Shown piece after piece: positions 33,383 through 41,001 of a DNA stretch of 64,000 bases (position 1 is its first letter; each line of letters begins with the position of its first letter). The stretch spans positions 62,001 through 126,000 of the forward strand of contig NZ_WUEY01000008.1 of NCBI RefSeq assembly GCF_010668395.1, given 5' to 3'. The notes beneath the pieces were generated by a model. It saw only the letters and a program-made list of their open reading frames with translations. It made no database searches and had not been told where the DNA came from. A program made the translations under genes and the position numbers. The DNA is from Martinezella lusitana. GTDB lineage: Bacteria > Pseudomonadota > Alphaproteobacteria > Rhizobiales > Rhizobiaceae.

Positions 33383-34708
33383 TCAGGCGCGTTTCGCCGT
33401 GCTGACGCCTCCGGTTCCGGCAAGATAGGGCGGAAGTTCCAGGTTTGAGCGGAAATCGTCTCCCAGATAGTCCGTGTCGATCAGTGCGCGGCGGCGCAGC
33501 TCCGGCAGCAGTCCGTTGACGAGCAGATCCTCCTGATCGGGGTTGCCGAAGCCGTGCAGGGAAAGGACATCCAGAACGCCCGCACGGAATCGCTCCTCGA
33601 TCGCGTCGGCGAGTTGTTCCGGCGTGCCGGCGATGGACCAGTGTCCCGTTTCCTGCGCCTGGATGATGAGTTCCCGCAGGGTCAGTCCGTCGCGGGCGTA
33701 CCGCCGGAAAATCTCCACCCGTCCGCGCCGGCGATTGATGCTGGTGACTTCCGGCAACAGCGTTTCCGGCAGGGGCTTGTCGAGCGGCAGGTCGGAAAGG
33801 TCGAGATTTCCGCCCAGCATGTCCGCCAGTTTGAGGCGACCCTGCTCGTAGTCGATACGCTCGTGCTTTTCCTTCAGGCGCCTTGCCACATCCGCTTCCG
33901 ACTCTCCGATCACCGAATGGAAAGAGTTCATGATGAAGGGCAGGCCGTTTGTCCGTCCGAACCCCTTCGCCTGACGACGCAGTTCCCTCGCAAAGGCAAT
34001 GGCGTCTTCGAGCTTCGGCTGCGACGTGTAGACGACCTCGGCGTATCGCGCGCCGACACTCACGCCCGCCTCGGATTGTCCGGCCTGAAATTGAACCGGG
34101 CGCCCCTGCGGCAAGGGCGGCACGTTGAGCGGGCCGTCGACGCCGAAATGCTTGCCACGATAGTTGATCGGGTGGAATTTCGAAGGATCGATGGCGATTG
34201 CGCCGGATGCCTTGCGCTCGGCCGCGTCCCTGTCATTGGCATCGTAGAGAGCATTGACGATTTCGATGAACTCGGCGGCGCGCTCGTAACGCTCTTCCGG
34301 GCTTGGCAGAGCCCCGCCGAAATTCTCCTCGCCGACCGAGGACGTCACCGCGTTCCAGCCGGCGCGTCCGCCGCTTGCATGGTCCAGCGTGCCAATCTGC
34401 CGTGCCAGGTTATAGGGATGATGGAAGGTGGTGGAGACGGTCGCGATCAATCCGATTTGCGAGGTCGCCTGGCTCAGCGCCGCAAGGGCTACGATCGGTT
34501 CCTGAATGCCGGCGGTTCCTGCAAGGCCCGCTGGGTCGATATGAAGGAGATCGGCGGTGAAGAGGCCGATGATCTTCTCGGCTTCGGCTTTTCGGGCGAG
34601 TTCGACCGCTCGTCTGATGCCCGTTTGCGGGCTTGCGTCGTTTCCTGCCGCAATGACGCTGGCCGCGCCGGTCAGGGTCTTCAGGCGCCGAATTGTCTTG
34701 AATGCCAT
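33383..34708 (-). CDS. LLM-class flavin-dependent monooxygenase (NtaA/SnaA/DszA type)
   Basis: The 441-residue protein has the luciferase-like TIM barrel with the family segments Ala-Thr-Val-Ser-Thr-Thr-Phe-His-His-Pro-Tyr-Asn-Leu-Ala-Arg, Leu-Asp-His-Ala-Ser-Gly-Gly-Arg-Ala-Gly-Trp-Asn-Ala-Val-Thr and Phe-Gln-Ala-Gly-Gln-Ser-Glu-Ala-Gly. Such enzymes use FMNH2 and oxygen to oxidise C-S or C-N bonds (DszA, DmoA, NtaA). The first 30 residues do not show the usual Gly-His-His-x-x-x-Trp-Arg stretch, although upstream codons give nothing better and AAGGAAAC supports this ATG. It is transcribed away from dyad C, probably alone. Confidence 0.87.
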   Translation of the reverse strand: MAFKTIRRLKTLTGAASVIAAGNDASPQTGIRRAVELARKAEAEKIIGLFTADLLHIDPAGLAGTAGIQEPIVALAALSQATSQIGLIATVSTTFHHPYNLARQIGTLDHASGGRAGWNAVTSSVGEENFGGALPSPEERYERAAEFIEIVNALYDANDRDAAERKASGAIAIDPSKFHPINYRGKHFGVDGPLNVPPLPQGRPVQFQAGQSEAGVSVGARYAEVVYTSQPKLEDAIAFARELRRQAKGFGRTNGLPFIMNSFHSVIGESEADVARRLKEKHERIDYEQGRLKLADMLGGNLDLSDLPLDKPLPETLLPEVTSINRRRGRVEIFRRYARDGLTLRELIIQAQETGHWSIAGTPEQLADAIEERFRAGVLDVLSLHGFGNPDQEDLLVNGLLPELRRRALIDTDYLGDDFRSNLELPPYLAGTGGVSTAKRA

Positions 34709-34845
34709 GGCGGTTTCCTTGCGGTTTCGAAGATCTATGCGGGCGGCTATCCGTACCGGCGGCTGCGGTCCGCCGGATCGAAGCCGGTGCGCCGGATCAG
34801 GTCATGTGACAATTGTCCTCTCCCGACGGATCGGCTCATTTGTTA

Positions 34846-34864
34846 ATCTATATTTTTAATGGAC
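34846..34864 (-). promoter_or_regulatory. Sulfur-island dyad C, GTCCA-N9-TAGAT (minus strand)
   Basis: On the plus strand this reads ATCTA-TATTTTTAA-TGGAC, the same spacing and arm consensus as dyads A, B and D. It lies 138 bases before the LLM monooxygenase start and 180 bases before the GNAT gene on the other strand, so it could serve both. The rest of the 34709-35046 gap shows no credible gene. Confidence 0.5.
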
Positions 34865-35046
34865 TATTGAATCGAGCAATGATGTTTCAATCATCGACTC
34901 CACAATAAAAGATCATGTCCTGCCTAAAGGCGCGGCGATCTGCATCCTGACGGTGCGAAGTGACGAGCGGGATTTCGGACGTCGGCGCCACCGGGACACT
35001 GGCGACACCGGACAGCTTTCAGACCGCAATTGGAGGCGCATTCTTC

Positions 35047-35673
35047 ATGACTGATATCATCGTCCGGTCGTCGCTGCCGGATCCCGCGGCCCAACCTTTG
35101 ATCGAAGGGCTCATCGACGAATACGACGGAAGATACGGTGCGGTAAGTCGCCCCGGCGGCGCGCGCACCGAAATCATGCGTTACCCGCTCGCACTGTTTG
35201 CCCCGCCGCTCGGCGATTTTCTGCTGTTGCTGCGAGACGGACAAACCATCGCAGGCGGTGCTTTCATGAGCCATGACGATGAGACGGCCGAGCTCAAACG
35301 CATATGGACGCATCCCGAACTGCGGCGCCAGGGGCTGGCACGCCGCATCGTGATCGCCCTTGAGGAAAGCGCCGCCGAGCTCGGCTATTCGCGCGCTTAT
35401 CTTTCCACCGGCTTTCGCCAGCCCGAGGCCGTGGCGCTTTACATATCGCTCGGATATCGACCGCTGTTCGACACGACGGTCGACCCGGCTTTCTATCGTT
35501 CCCTGCCGTTCGAAAAGCATATTGGGGAAAAGGCCGGACGGGCCGGCTCGTCGCCAGTGTATCCTCCAGCCGCATCTTTCGAGGAAGCGACGGCCCGTGT
35601 CACCGAGCTGAAAGCCGAGCAGGAGGAGAAGATCAGGGCGCGTCTTGCGTCGTATGAAACATCCGCGGCCTGA
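35047..35673 (+). CDS. GNAT-family N-acetyltransferase
   Basis: The 208-residue protein has the GNAT fold. The acetyl-CoA pyrophosphate loop is Pro-Glu-Leu-Arg-Arg-Gln-Gly-Leu-Ala-Arg-Arg (about 96-106), preceded by Glu-Leu-Lys-Arg-Ile-Trp-Thr and followed by Ala-Val-Ala-Leu-Tyr-x-x-Leu-Gly-Tyr. A charged C-terminal tail (about 175-208) extends beyond the usual domain. The ATG at 35047 has GGAGG ten bases upstream; a GTG at 34960 would add a non-family leader and is rejected. In Bacillus, S-alkylcysteine salvage begins with an N-acetyltransferase and continues with LLM monooxygenases, which makes cysteine conjugates a plausible substrate here. This is inference. Confidence 0.82.
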   Translation: MTDIIVRSSLPDPAAQPLIEGLIDEYDGRYGAVSRPGGARTEIMRYPLALFAPPLGDFLLLLRDGQTIAGGAFMSHDDETAELKRIWTHPELRRQGLARRIVIALEESAAELGYSRAYLSTGFRQPEAVALYISLGYRPLFDTTVDPAFYRSLPFEKHIGEKAGRAGSSPVYPPAASFEEATARVTELKAEQEEKIRARLASYETSAA

Positions 35674-35823
35674 GGGCTTGAGGCGTGCTCCAGCCGATTG
35701 GCCGGGGCATTGCGACCTGGGCTGAGGCTGCGTCGTGTCCGGTCGCCCTTCGGGGTTCCCGCGACCAACCTTGTCGAGGCAAGCCTGCCGTGCTCAGCGA
35801 ATGGGATTCATCAAGGAACCGAC

Positions 35824-36618
35824 ATGATTGTTTGCAACCCGAAGGCATATGAAACCGTGTGCCGAAGCGATCGAAGGTCCGTGCGCCAAGGCGAGATGGA
35901 TCTGACGAATGATCTGGTCGCTCTAAGCCTGCGCGACGAGGTTGATCCGGGTCCAGACCCATCGCGGACACCGATTGCCGACGACGAGCTGGAGGCGCTG
36001 GCGGAGCGGCTGCATCGCGAGGCCGAAGGAGAGGCGCTTTGGGTCTTCGCCTACGGTTCCCTGATATGGAAGCCGGATTTCGATGCCGTGGAGTCGCGCG
36101 TCGGCGCGATCAAGGGATGGCATCGCTCCTTCTGTCTTCGCATGACGCGCTGGAGAGGTTCTCTGGCGCAACCGGGGCTGATGCTTGCATTGAAGAGGGG
36201 CGGATACTGCAAGGCGATCGTCTTCAGATTGAACGACGATGATCGCCTGGGTCAGATCAGGCGAATGCTGCGCCGCGAGATAGGCACGCTCAACGATGCC
36301 GCCGCCATACGGTGGATCCGGGTGCAGACGGACGAGGGTCCGGTGCGGGCTTTGGTCTTTTGGGCCGATCCGAAGGGGGCGCACGTCACCTCCAAACTAT
36401 CGTTGGACGTGGTGGCTGCCATCCTGGCAAGGGCGTGCGGCCATAGAGGGTCCTGTGCCGAATATCTCTATCTCACCGTGAAGCATCTCGAGGCCCGGGG
36501 CATCCGGGATCTCAATCTCTGGAAACTTCAGACGCTCGTCGCAAACGAGCTCAGGGCGATCCACAAACTGGACAGCACGGCGATGGCTGTCCCTCCCGCC
36601 ATCAGGGAGTCCGCGTGA
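35824..36618 (+). CDS. Gamma-glutamylcyclotransferase, ChaC type
   Basis: The 264-residue protein has a ChaC domain from about residue 70. It opens with Trp-Val-Phe-Ala-Tyr-Gly-Ser-Leu-Ile-Trp-Lys-Pro-Asp-Phe, the substrate-binding Tyr-Gly-Ser-Leu motif, and continues with Gly-Trp-His-Arg-Ser-Phe-Cys and a long C-terminal helix region. ChaC enzymes split glutathione into 5-oxoproline and Cys-Gly, releasing cysteine sulfur. The ATG at 35824 has AAGGAA about six bases upstream; an alternative ATG at 35896 would drop a poorly conserved 24-residue leader. Placement among cysteine genes and a peptide importer suggests a glutathione-recycling role. Confidence 0.85.
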   Translation: MIVCNPKAYETVCRSDRRSVRQGEMDLTNDLVALSLRDEVDPGPDPSRTPIADDELEALAERLHREAEGEALWVFAYGSLIWKPDFDAVESRVGAIKGWHRSFCLRMTRWRGSLAQPGLMLALKRGGYCKAIVFRLNDDDRLGQIRRMLRREIGTLNDAAAIRWIRVQTDEGPVRALVFWADPKGAHVTSKLSLDVVAAILARACGHRGSCAEYLYLTVKHLEARGIRDLNLWKLQTLVANELRAIHKLDSTAMAVPPAIRESA

Positions 36619-36862
36619 CGGCAGATATGCCGGCAATTGCGATGTGGTCGTGACGGGCTGCTGACGCCCGCTCCCGTCTTTTTCACGCGGCAGGGCTCCG
36701 GTCTTTCCTGTGATCCTCTTTATCACCTGGGGAAAGCAGGGCCGCGGGTGTATAACAAGAACATTCGATATTGGATCGGGCATCGGCATGCCCTAGATCA
36801 GGCTTGAAGAGAGCATGCATCAGCCGTCTTCCCGTACCTCCCGGGAAGGAGAAGGACACGCA

Positions 36863-38212
36863 ATGATCTACGATGCCGTTATTGTGGGCTCCGGTTTTTC
36901 TGCCATCGCTACGGTTTGCAATCTCGTGGAACTGCTTCCCCAATCGGCATCTGTCGCCGTTATCGGCGATGATCCCGGTTTCGGGCGCGGCACCGCCTAT
37001 CGCACCGAGCTGTATCTGCATCGTCTGAATGTGCCGGCCGGCCGGATGAGCCTGTTTCCGGATCGCCCGAACGCCTTCGTCGACTGGTTGCGGGAACATA
37101 AGCGACCCTTGGATGCCGGGGACTTCGCCTCCAGACAGGATTATGGCCTCTATATCCGCGACAGCCTGGCCGCTCTCCTGCGAAACAAGAAACCGCGCTG
37201 CCGGGTCGATTTCATCAAGGCGAAGGCGACCGGCTGTGTCGAGCGCTACGGCGGAGCGCTCGGCTTCCAGCTGGACAATGGCAATGAGATCGCCGGACGA
37301 AGCATAGTGCTTTGCCTGGGCGTCGGAAACGCCACGTTGCCGGTCGACCTCTCGCAATTGTCCGCAGACGCGCGGGCGCATATCGTCGAAAACCCATGGC
37401 GGCTGTCCTGGCTCAGACGTGTCCAGACGGGCGACAGCGTTTGCATCCTCGGTTCGGGCCTGACGATGATCGATCAGGCCCTGGCCCTGTTCGCCCATGG
37501 TTTTACGGGACATGTGACCGTGTTGTCTCGCCGGGGACTTGTTCCGCTCGCTCATGTCAGTCACCCAAAGCCGCCGCTGGAGATCGACGTCGGAGCATTG
37601 CCCACGCAGCTGAGCGAACTCCTGCACGTCTTTCGCCACGAGAGCAGGCATGGCGACGACTGGCGCAGGCTCATGGACGGTCTGCGACCGCAGACGCAAG
37701 CGCTCTGGAGCAGGCTACCGGATGCCGAGCGGCGACGCTTTCTTCGCCATGCATTGCCCTGGTGGAACATCCATCGCCATCGCGTCGCGCCGGATGTGTT
37801 CCTCAGGTTCGACGGCATGATTCAAAGCGGCCAGATTTCGGTTCGCGCCGGATACCTGCTGGATGTGGAGGGTGCCCGCCCGCTGACACTGCGCTATCGG
37901 CCGCGGGGAAAGAAGCTTGTCACATCCATACAGGCGGACTGGATCGTCAATTGTACCGGTATGGAGCGGGCGGGCATAGCACACTCACCGCTGCTGCAGG
38001 AAATGCGCCGTCAAGGTTTGATCGAAGCCGATCCGCTTGGTCTTGGCATCGTCGTCGACAAACAGTCGCGCATCCCGCGCTCGGAAGGCACCGATACGGT
38101 CATTTATGCGGTGGGGGCGCTCACCGCGGGCCAGTTCTGGGAAATTACGGCGGTTCCGGATATCCGCATACAGGCGAGGAGCGTCGCTCAAGCCATAGCC
38201 GGGAAAGTCTGA
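36863..38212 (+). CDS. FAD/NAD(P)-binding domain protein (YdhS-like)
   Basis: This 449-residue protein has an N-terminal Rossmann dinucleotide-binding motif (Val-Ile-Val-Gly-Ser-Gly-Phe-Ser-Ala, about 7-15). A second nucleotide-binding loop (Val-Cys-Ile-Leu-Gly-Ser-Gly-Leu-Thr-Met) lies at about 193-202, and Ile-Val-Asn-Cys-Thr-Gly is in the C-terminal third. The pattern suits the FAD-NAD(P)-binding family (PF13454) that includes E. coli YdhS, whose function is poorly defined. AAGGAG supports the ATG at 36863. It could supply reduced flavin or oxidise an intermediate for the neighbouring monooxygenases. That link is only by position. Confidence 0.8.
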   Translation: MIYDAVIVGSGFSAIATVCNLVELLPQSASVAVIGDDPGFGRGTAYRTELYLHRLNVPAGRMSLFPDRPNAFVDWLREHKRPLDAGDFASRQDYGLYIRDSLAALLRNKKPRCRVDFIKAKATGCVERYGGALGFQLDNGNEIAGRSIVLCLGVGNATLPVDLSQLSADARAHIVENPWRLSWLRRVQTGDSVCILGSGLTMIDQALALFAHGFTGHVTVLSRRGLVPLAHVSHPKPPLEIDVGALPTQLSELLHVFRHESRHGDDWRRLMDGLRPQTQALWSRLPDAERRRFLRHALPWWNIHRHRVAPDVFLRFDGMIQSGQISVRAGYLLDVEGARPLTLRYRPRGKKLVTSIQADWIVNCTGMERAGIAHSPLLQEMRRQGLIEADPLGLGIVVDKQSRIPRSEGTDTVIYAVGALTAGQFWEITAVPDIRIQARSVAQAIAGKV

Positions 38213-38334
38213 GTTCCGGACCTGCTTTTTGCTGAGATCACGGTCGTCTGCCTGTTTGAAAGCCGCTGAAGCCTATCGAGCAGTTTCGGGAAAAAATATT
38301 CCACCCATGCGTAATCACGGGTATTTCCGTCTTT

Positions 38335-38353
38335 GCCTATAAAATACATGGAC
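38335..38353 (+). promoter_or_regulatory. Sulfur-island dyad D, GCCTA-N9-TGGAC
   Basis: This is the fourth occurrence of the dyad, with the same nine-base AT-rich spacer (TAAAATACA). It shares TGGACT with dyad C. It is 124 bases before the first SfnB-like gene and probably controls the 38477-42363 operon. The rest of the 38213-38476 gap contains nothing recognisable. Confidence 0.5.
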
Positions 38354-38476
38354 TTTATCTTCCCCTGGTTATGGCTGTCATGCTCATCGCCATGGTCTCC
38401 TCGTGCAATTTGCGGGCGGCTATGTCGTGCGCGGCCTGAGCATGCGCTGAATCTGCAATACCGTCGGGAGTGATCC

Positions 38477-39733
38477 GTGACCGATCAGATCGTATCACCG
38501 GTTTTACCGGAGCTTGAAGAGGGCAGCGCCAGGCGTCCCTTGCCGCCACGCGTTCCGTATCTCGTCCGGTCGGATGCCGAAGCGCTGGAGATTGCGGATG
38601 CTCTCGCGGCCCGTTTTGCGGCGGGCGCCTCACAGCGGGATCGCGAACGTCGCCTTCCCTGGGACGAGGTGGAGGCTTATACCGCAAGCGGGCTCGGCGG
38701 CATGACCGTTCCCAAGGAATTCGGCGGAGCCGACGTTTCCCATGTGACGCTTGCCAAGGTCTTCGAAATCCTGTGCGCCGCCGATCCGGCACTTGGACAG
38801 ATCCCGCAGAACCAGTTCGGCGTGCTCGCCCTGCTGCGCGATGTCGGCTCCCGCGAGCAGAAGAGCCGCATCTACGGCGATATTCTGAGCGGCTATCGCA
38901 TCGGCAATGCCGGGCCGGAGCGCGGGCAGAGGGCGGTCGATCACAGCACGACCCGTATTTCTCATTCGCCTTACGGGCCACGGTTGACGGGGCGGCGCTT
39001 CTATTCCACCGGTGCCATCTTCGCCCATTGGATTCCGACGCGCGCCGTCGACGACCAGGGACAGGCAGTGCAGGTCTGGGTTCGCTATGATGCCCCCGGC
39101 GTGCGCGTGATCGACGACTGGTCTTCCTTCGGTCAGCGGACCACGGCGAGCGGATCGGTCGAATTCGTCGATGTGCCTGTCGATAGGGATCTGATCTTTC
39201 CGGTCTGGTCCTACGTGAACAAGCCCGGTCTGGCTGGACCTGTCTCGCAGCTCATACAGGCCGCCATCGATTCCGGCATAGCCGTTGCGGCCATTGCCGA
39301 TACCCTCGCATTTGTTCGCGATCATGCGCGGCCGTGGATGGATTCCGGTCTGCAATCGGCCTGCGAAGACCCGACCATCCTGCATGAAATCGGTGATCTG
39401 CACACCGAACTGCACGCGGCGCAGGCATTGCTCTACGAGGCGGGCGCGATCATCGACGAAGTTGCGCGGGCGCCCGTCACCGACGCCTCCAGTGCACGGG
39501 CCTCCGTCGCCGTTGCCGAGGCCAAGATCCTGACGACGGAGATTGCCCTGCAGGCGACTGAGAAGCTCTTCGATCTCGCCGGCTCCGCTGCCACGCGCGC
39601 GTCCCACAATCTCGATCGGCACTGGCGCAATGCCCGTGTCCATACGCTTCACGATCCGGTTCGGTGGAAGTATCACCTGCTCGGCAATTATCAGCTCAAC
39701 GGTGTATTCCCGAACCGTCATCAATGGAATTGA
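38477..39733 (+). CDS. SfnB-family sulfur acquisition oxidoreductase (acyl-CoA dehydrogenase fold, DszC-like)
   Basis: The 418-residue protein has the acyl-CoA dehydrogenase-type fold used by FMNH2-dependent monooxygenases such as DszC and SfnB. N-terminal helical domain residues include Gly-Gly-Met-Thr-Val-Pro-Lys-Glu-Phe-Gly-Gly-Ala, then Gln-Ile-Pro-Gln-Asn-Gln-Phe. The C-terminus is Asp-Arg-His-Trp-Arg-Asn-Ala-Arg-Val-His-Thr-Leu-His-Asp-Pro, a DszC/SfnB hallmark replacing the acyl-CoA catalytic base region. It probably oxidises an organosulfur compound or sulfone. GTG with GGGAG six bases upstream is the start. A paralogue follows 11 bases on. Confidence 0.9.
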   Translation: MTDQIVSPVLPELEEGSARRPLPPRVPYLVRSDAEALEIADALAARFAAGASQRDRERRLPWDEVEAYTASGLGGMTVPKEFGGADVSHVTLAKVFEILCAADPALGQIPQNQFGVLALLRDVGSREQKSRIYGDILSGYRIGNAGPERGQRAVDHSTTRISHSPYGPRLTGRRFYSTGAIFAHWIPTRAVDDQGQAVQVWVRYDAPGVRVIDDWSSFGQRTTASGSVEFVDVPVDRDLIFPVWSYVNKPGLAGPVSQLIQAAIDSGIAVAAIADTLAFVRDHARPWMDSGLQSACEDPTILHEIGDLHTELHAAQALLYEAGAIIDEVARAPVTDASSARASVAVAEAKILTTEIALQATEKLFDLAGSAATRASHNLDRHWRNARVHTLHDPVRWKYHLLGNYQLNGVFPNRHQWN

Positions 39734-39744
39734 TCGAGAAGACC

Positions 39745-40983
39745 ATGACGAACACCGATCCTCATCCCACAATCGAAGCCGCGCCGGCCCCGGCGGAGCG
39801 GCCAGATCTGATTGCGGATGACCGTCAGGCCATTCAGGTCGCGGCCGAACTGGCGGCAACGTTCGCCGAGGGGAGCGCCGAACGCGACAGAGATCGCCTG
39901 CTGCCGTGGCGGGAACTGGAAAGCTTCAGCCGCAGCGGCCTGTGGGGTATGACCGTTCCGCGCGCGTTCGGCGGCGCCGGCGTTTCCACCGAAACCTTGG
40001 CCAGCGTCATTGCCATTATCGGCGCTGCCGACGGATCGTTGTCGCAAATTCCACAAAATCATTTTTATGCGATCGAGGTCCTGCGCGTCGGCGCGTCGGT
40101 TGAGCAGCAACGCTTCTTCTATGATCGGGTTCTGGCCGGCGAGCGTTTCGGCAACGCGCTGGCCGAAATCGGCAAGCGTGATTTCAAGCGACGTACACGG
40201 CTCCACCGGAAAGCCGGCGAATGGCGTGTCGACGGAAAGAAATTCTATTGCACCGGCGCCATATATGCGCACTGGATTCCGACTCTCGTCGTCGCCGAGG
40301 AAGAGGGGAGAGATGTGACCTATCTCGCCTTCGTGCCGAGAAACGCGCCCGGGGTCACCGTCATTGACGATTGGGAGGGTTTCGGCCAACGGGTTACCGG
40401 CAGCGGCTCGGTCGAATTCGCGCAGGTGAAGGTGGAGCCGGAATGGATCGTGCCGTTCCAGGCCTCCTTCGAGCGACCGACGACGATCGGCCCGGTGGCG
40501 CAGATCATGCATGCGGCAATCGATCTCGGGATAGGGCAGGGCGCCTATCGGGAGACGTTGCGCTTCGTCCGCGAGCGGGCGCGGCCCTGGCTCGACTCCA
40601 GTGTCGAGCATGCGGCGGACGATCCCTTGACATTGCACCAGGTCGGCAATGTCTGGCTGCGTCTGCGCGCCGCCGAAGCACTGCTGAAGCGGGCAGCGAA
40701 AGAGACGGATGCCGCCCGCGCCGATATGACGGAAGACAGCGTGGCCCGGGCCTCGATCGCCGTCGCCGAAGCAAAGATCCTCGCGACCAAGGCCAGCTTG
40801 CTTGCCGCAAACAAGCTGTTCGAGCTTTCGGGCACGTCATCGACCTTTGCCGGCGACAATCTCGATCGCCACTGGCGCAACGCACGCACGCATACGCTTC
40901 ATGACCCTGTACGGTGGAAATATCAGGCCGTCGGAGACTATTATCTCAACGGCAAGCGCCCGCCGCGTCATGGTGCGATCTGA
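39745..40983 (+). CDS. SfnB-family oxidoreductase (second copy)
   Basis: This 412-residue paralogue of the preceding gene shares Gly-Met-Thr-Val-Pro-x-x-Phe-Gly-Gly-Ala, Gln-Ile-Pro-Gln-Asn-His-Phe, Tyr-Cys-Thr-Gly-Ala-Ile-Tyr-Ala-His-Trp-Ile-Pro and the C-terminal Arg-Asn-Ala-Arg-Thr-His-Thr-Leu-His-Asp-Pro. GAGAAG before the ATG at 39745 favours that start over 39724, which lacks a ribosome site. Tandem SfnB-like genes followed by an LLM monooxygenase resemble known dimethylsulfone/alkanesulfonate-type clusters, in which one flavoenzyme oxidises sulfur and another breaks the C-S bond. The exact substrate is not determinable. Confidence 0.9.
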   Translation: MTNTDPHPTIEAAPAPAERPDLIADDRQAIQVAAELAATFAEGSAERDRDRLLPWRELESFSRSGLWGMTVPRAFGGAGVSTETLASVIAIIGAADGSLSQIPQNHFYAIEVLRVGASVEQQRFFYDRVLAGERFGNALAEIGKRDFKRRTRLHRKAGEWRVDGKKFYCTGAIYAHWIPTLVVAEEEGRDVTYLAFVPRNAPGVTVIDDWEGFGQRVTGSGSVEFAQVKVEPEWIVPFQASFERPTTIGPVAQIMHAAIDLGIGQGAYRETLRFVRERARPWLDSSVEHAADDPLTLHQVGNVWLRLRAAEALLKRAAKETDAARADMTEDSVARASIAVAEAKILATKASLLAANKLFELSGTSSTFAGDNLDRHWRNARTHTLHDPVRWKYQAVGDYYLNGKRPPRHGAI

Positions 40984-41001
40984 ATTGGAACGACAGGTAA
41001 A

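Noticed and set aside
34960..35046. N-terminal extension of the GNAT protein from a GTG at 34960
   Set aside because: The extension has no family similarity, and GGAGG sits correctly before the ATG at 35047.
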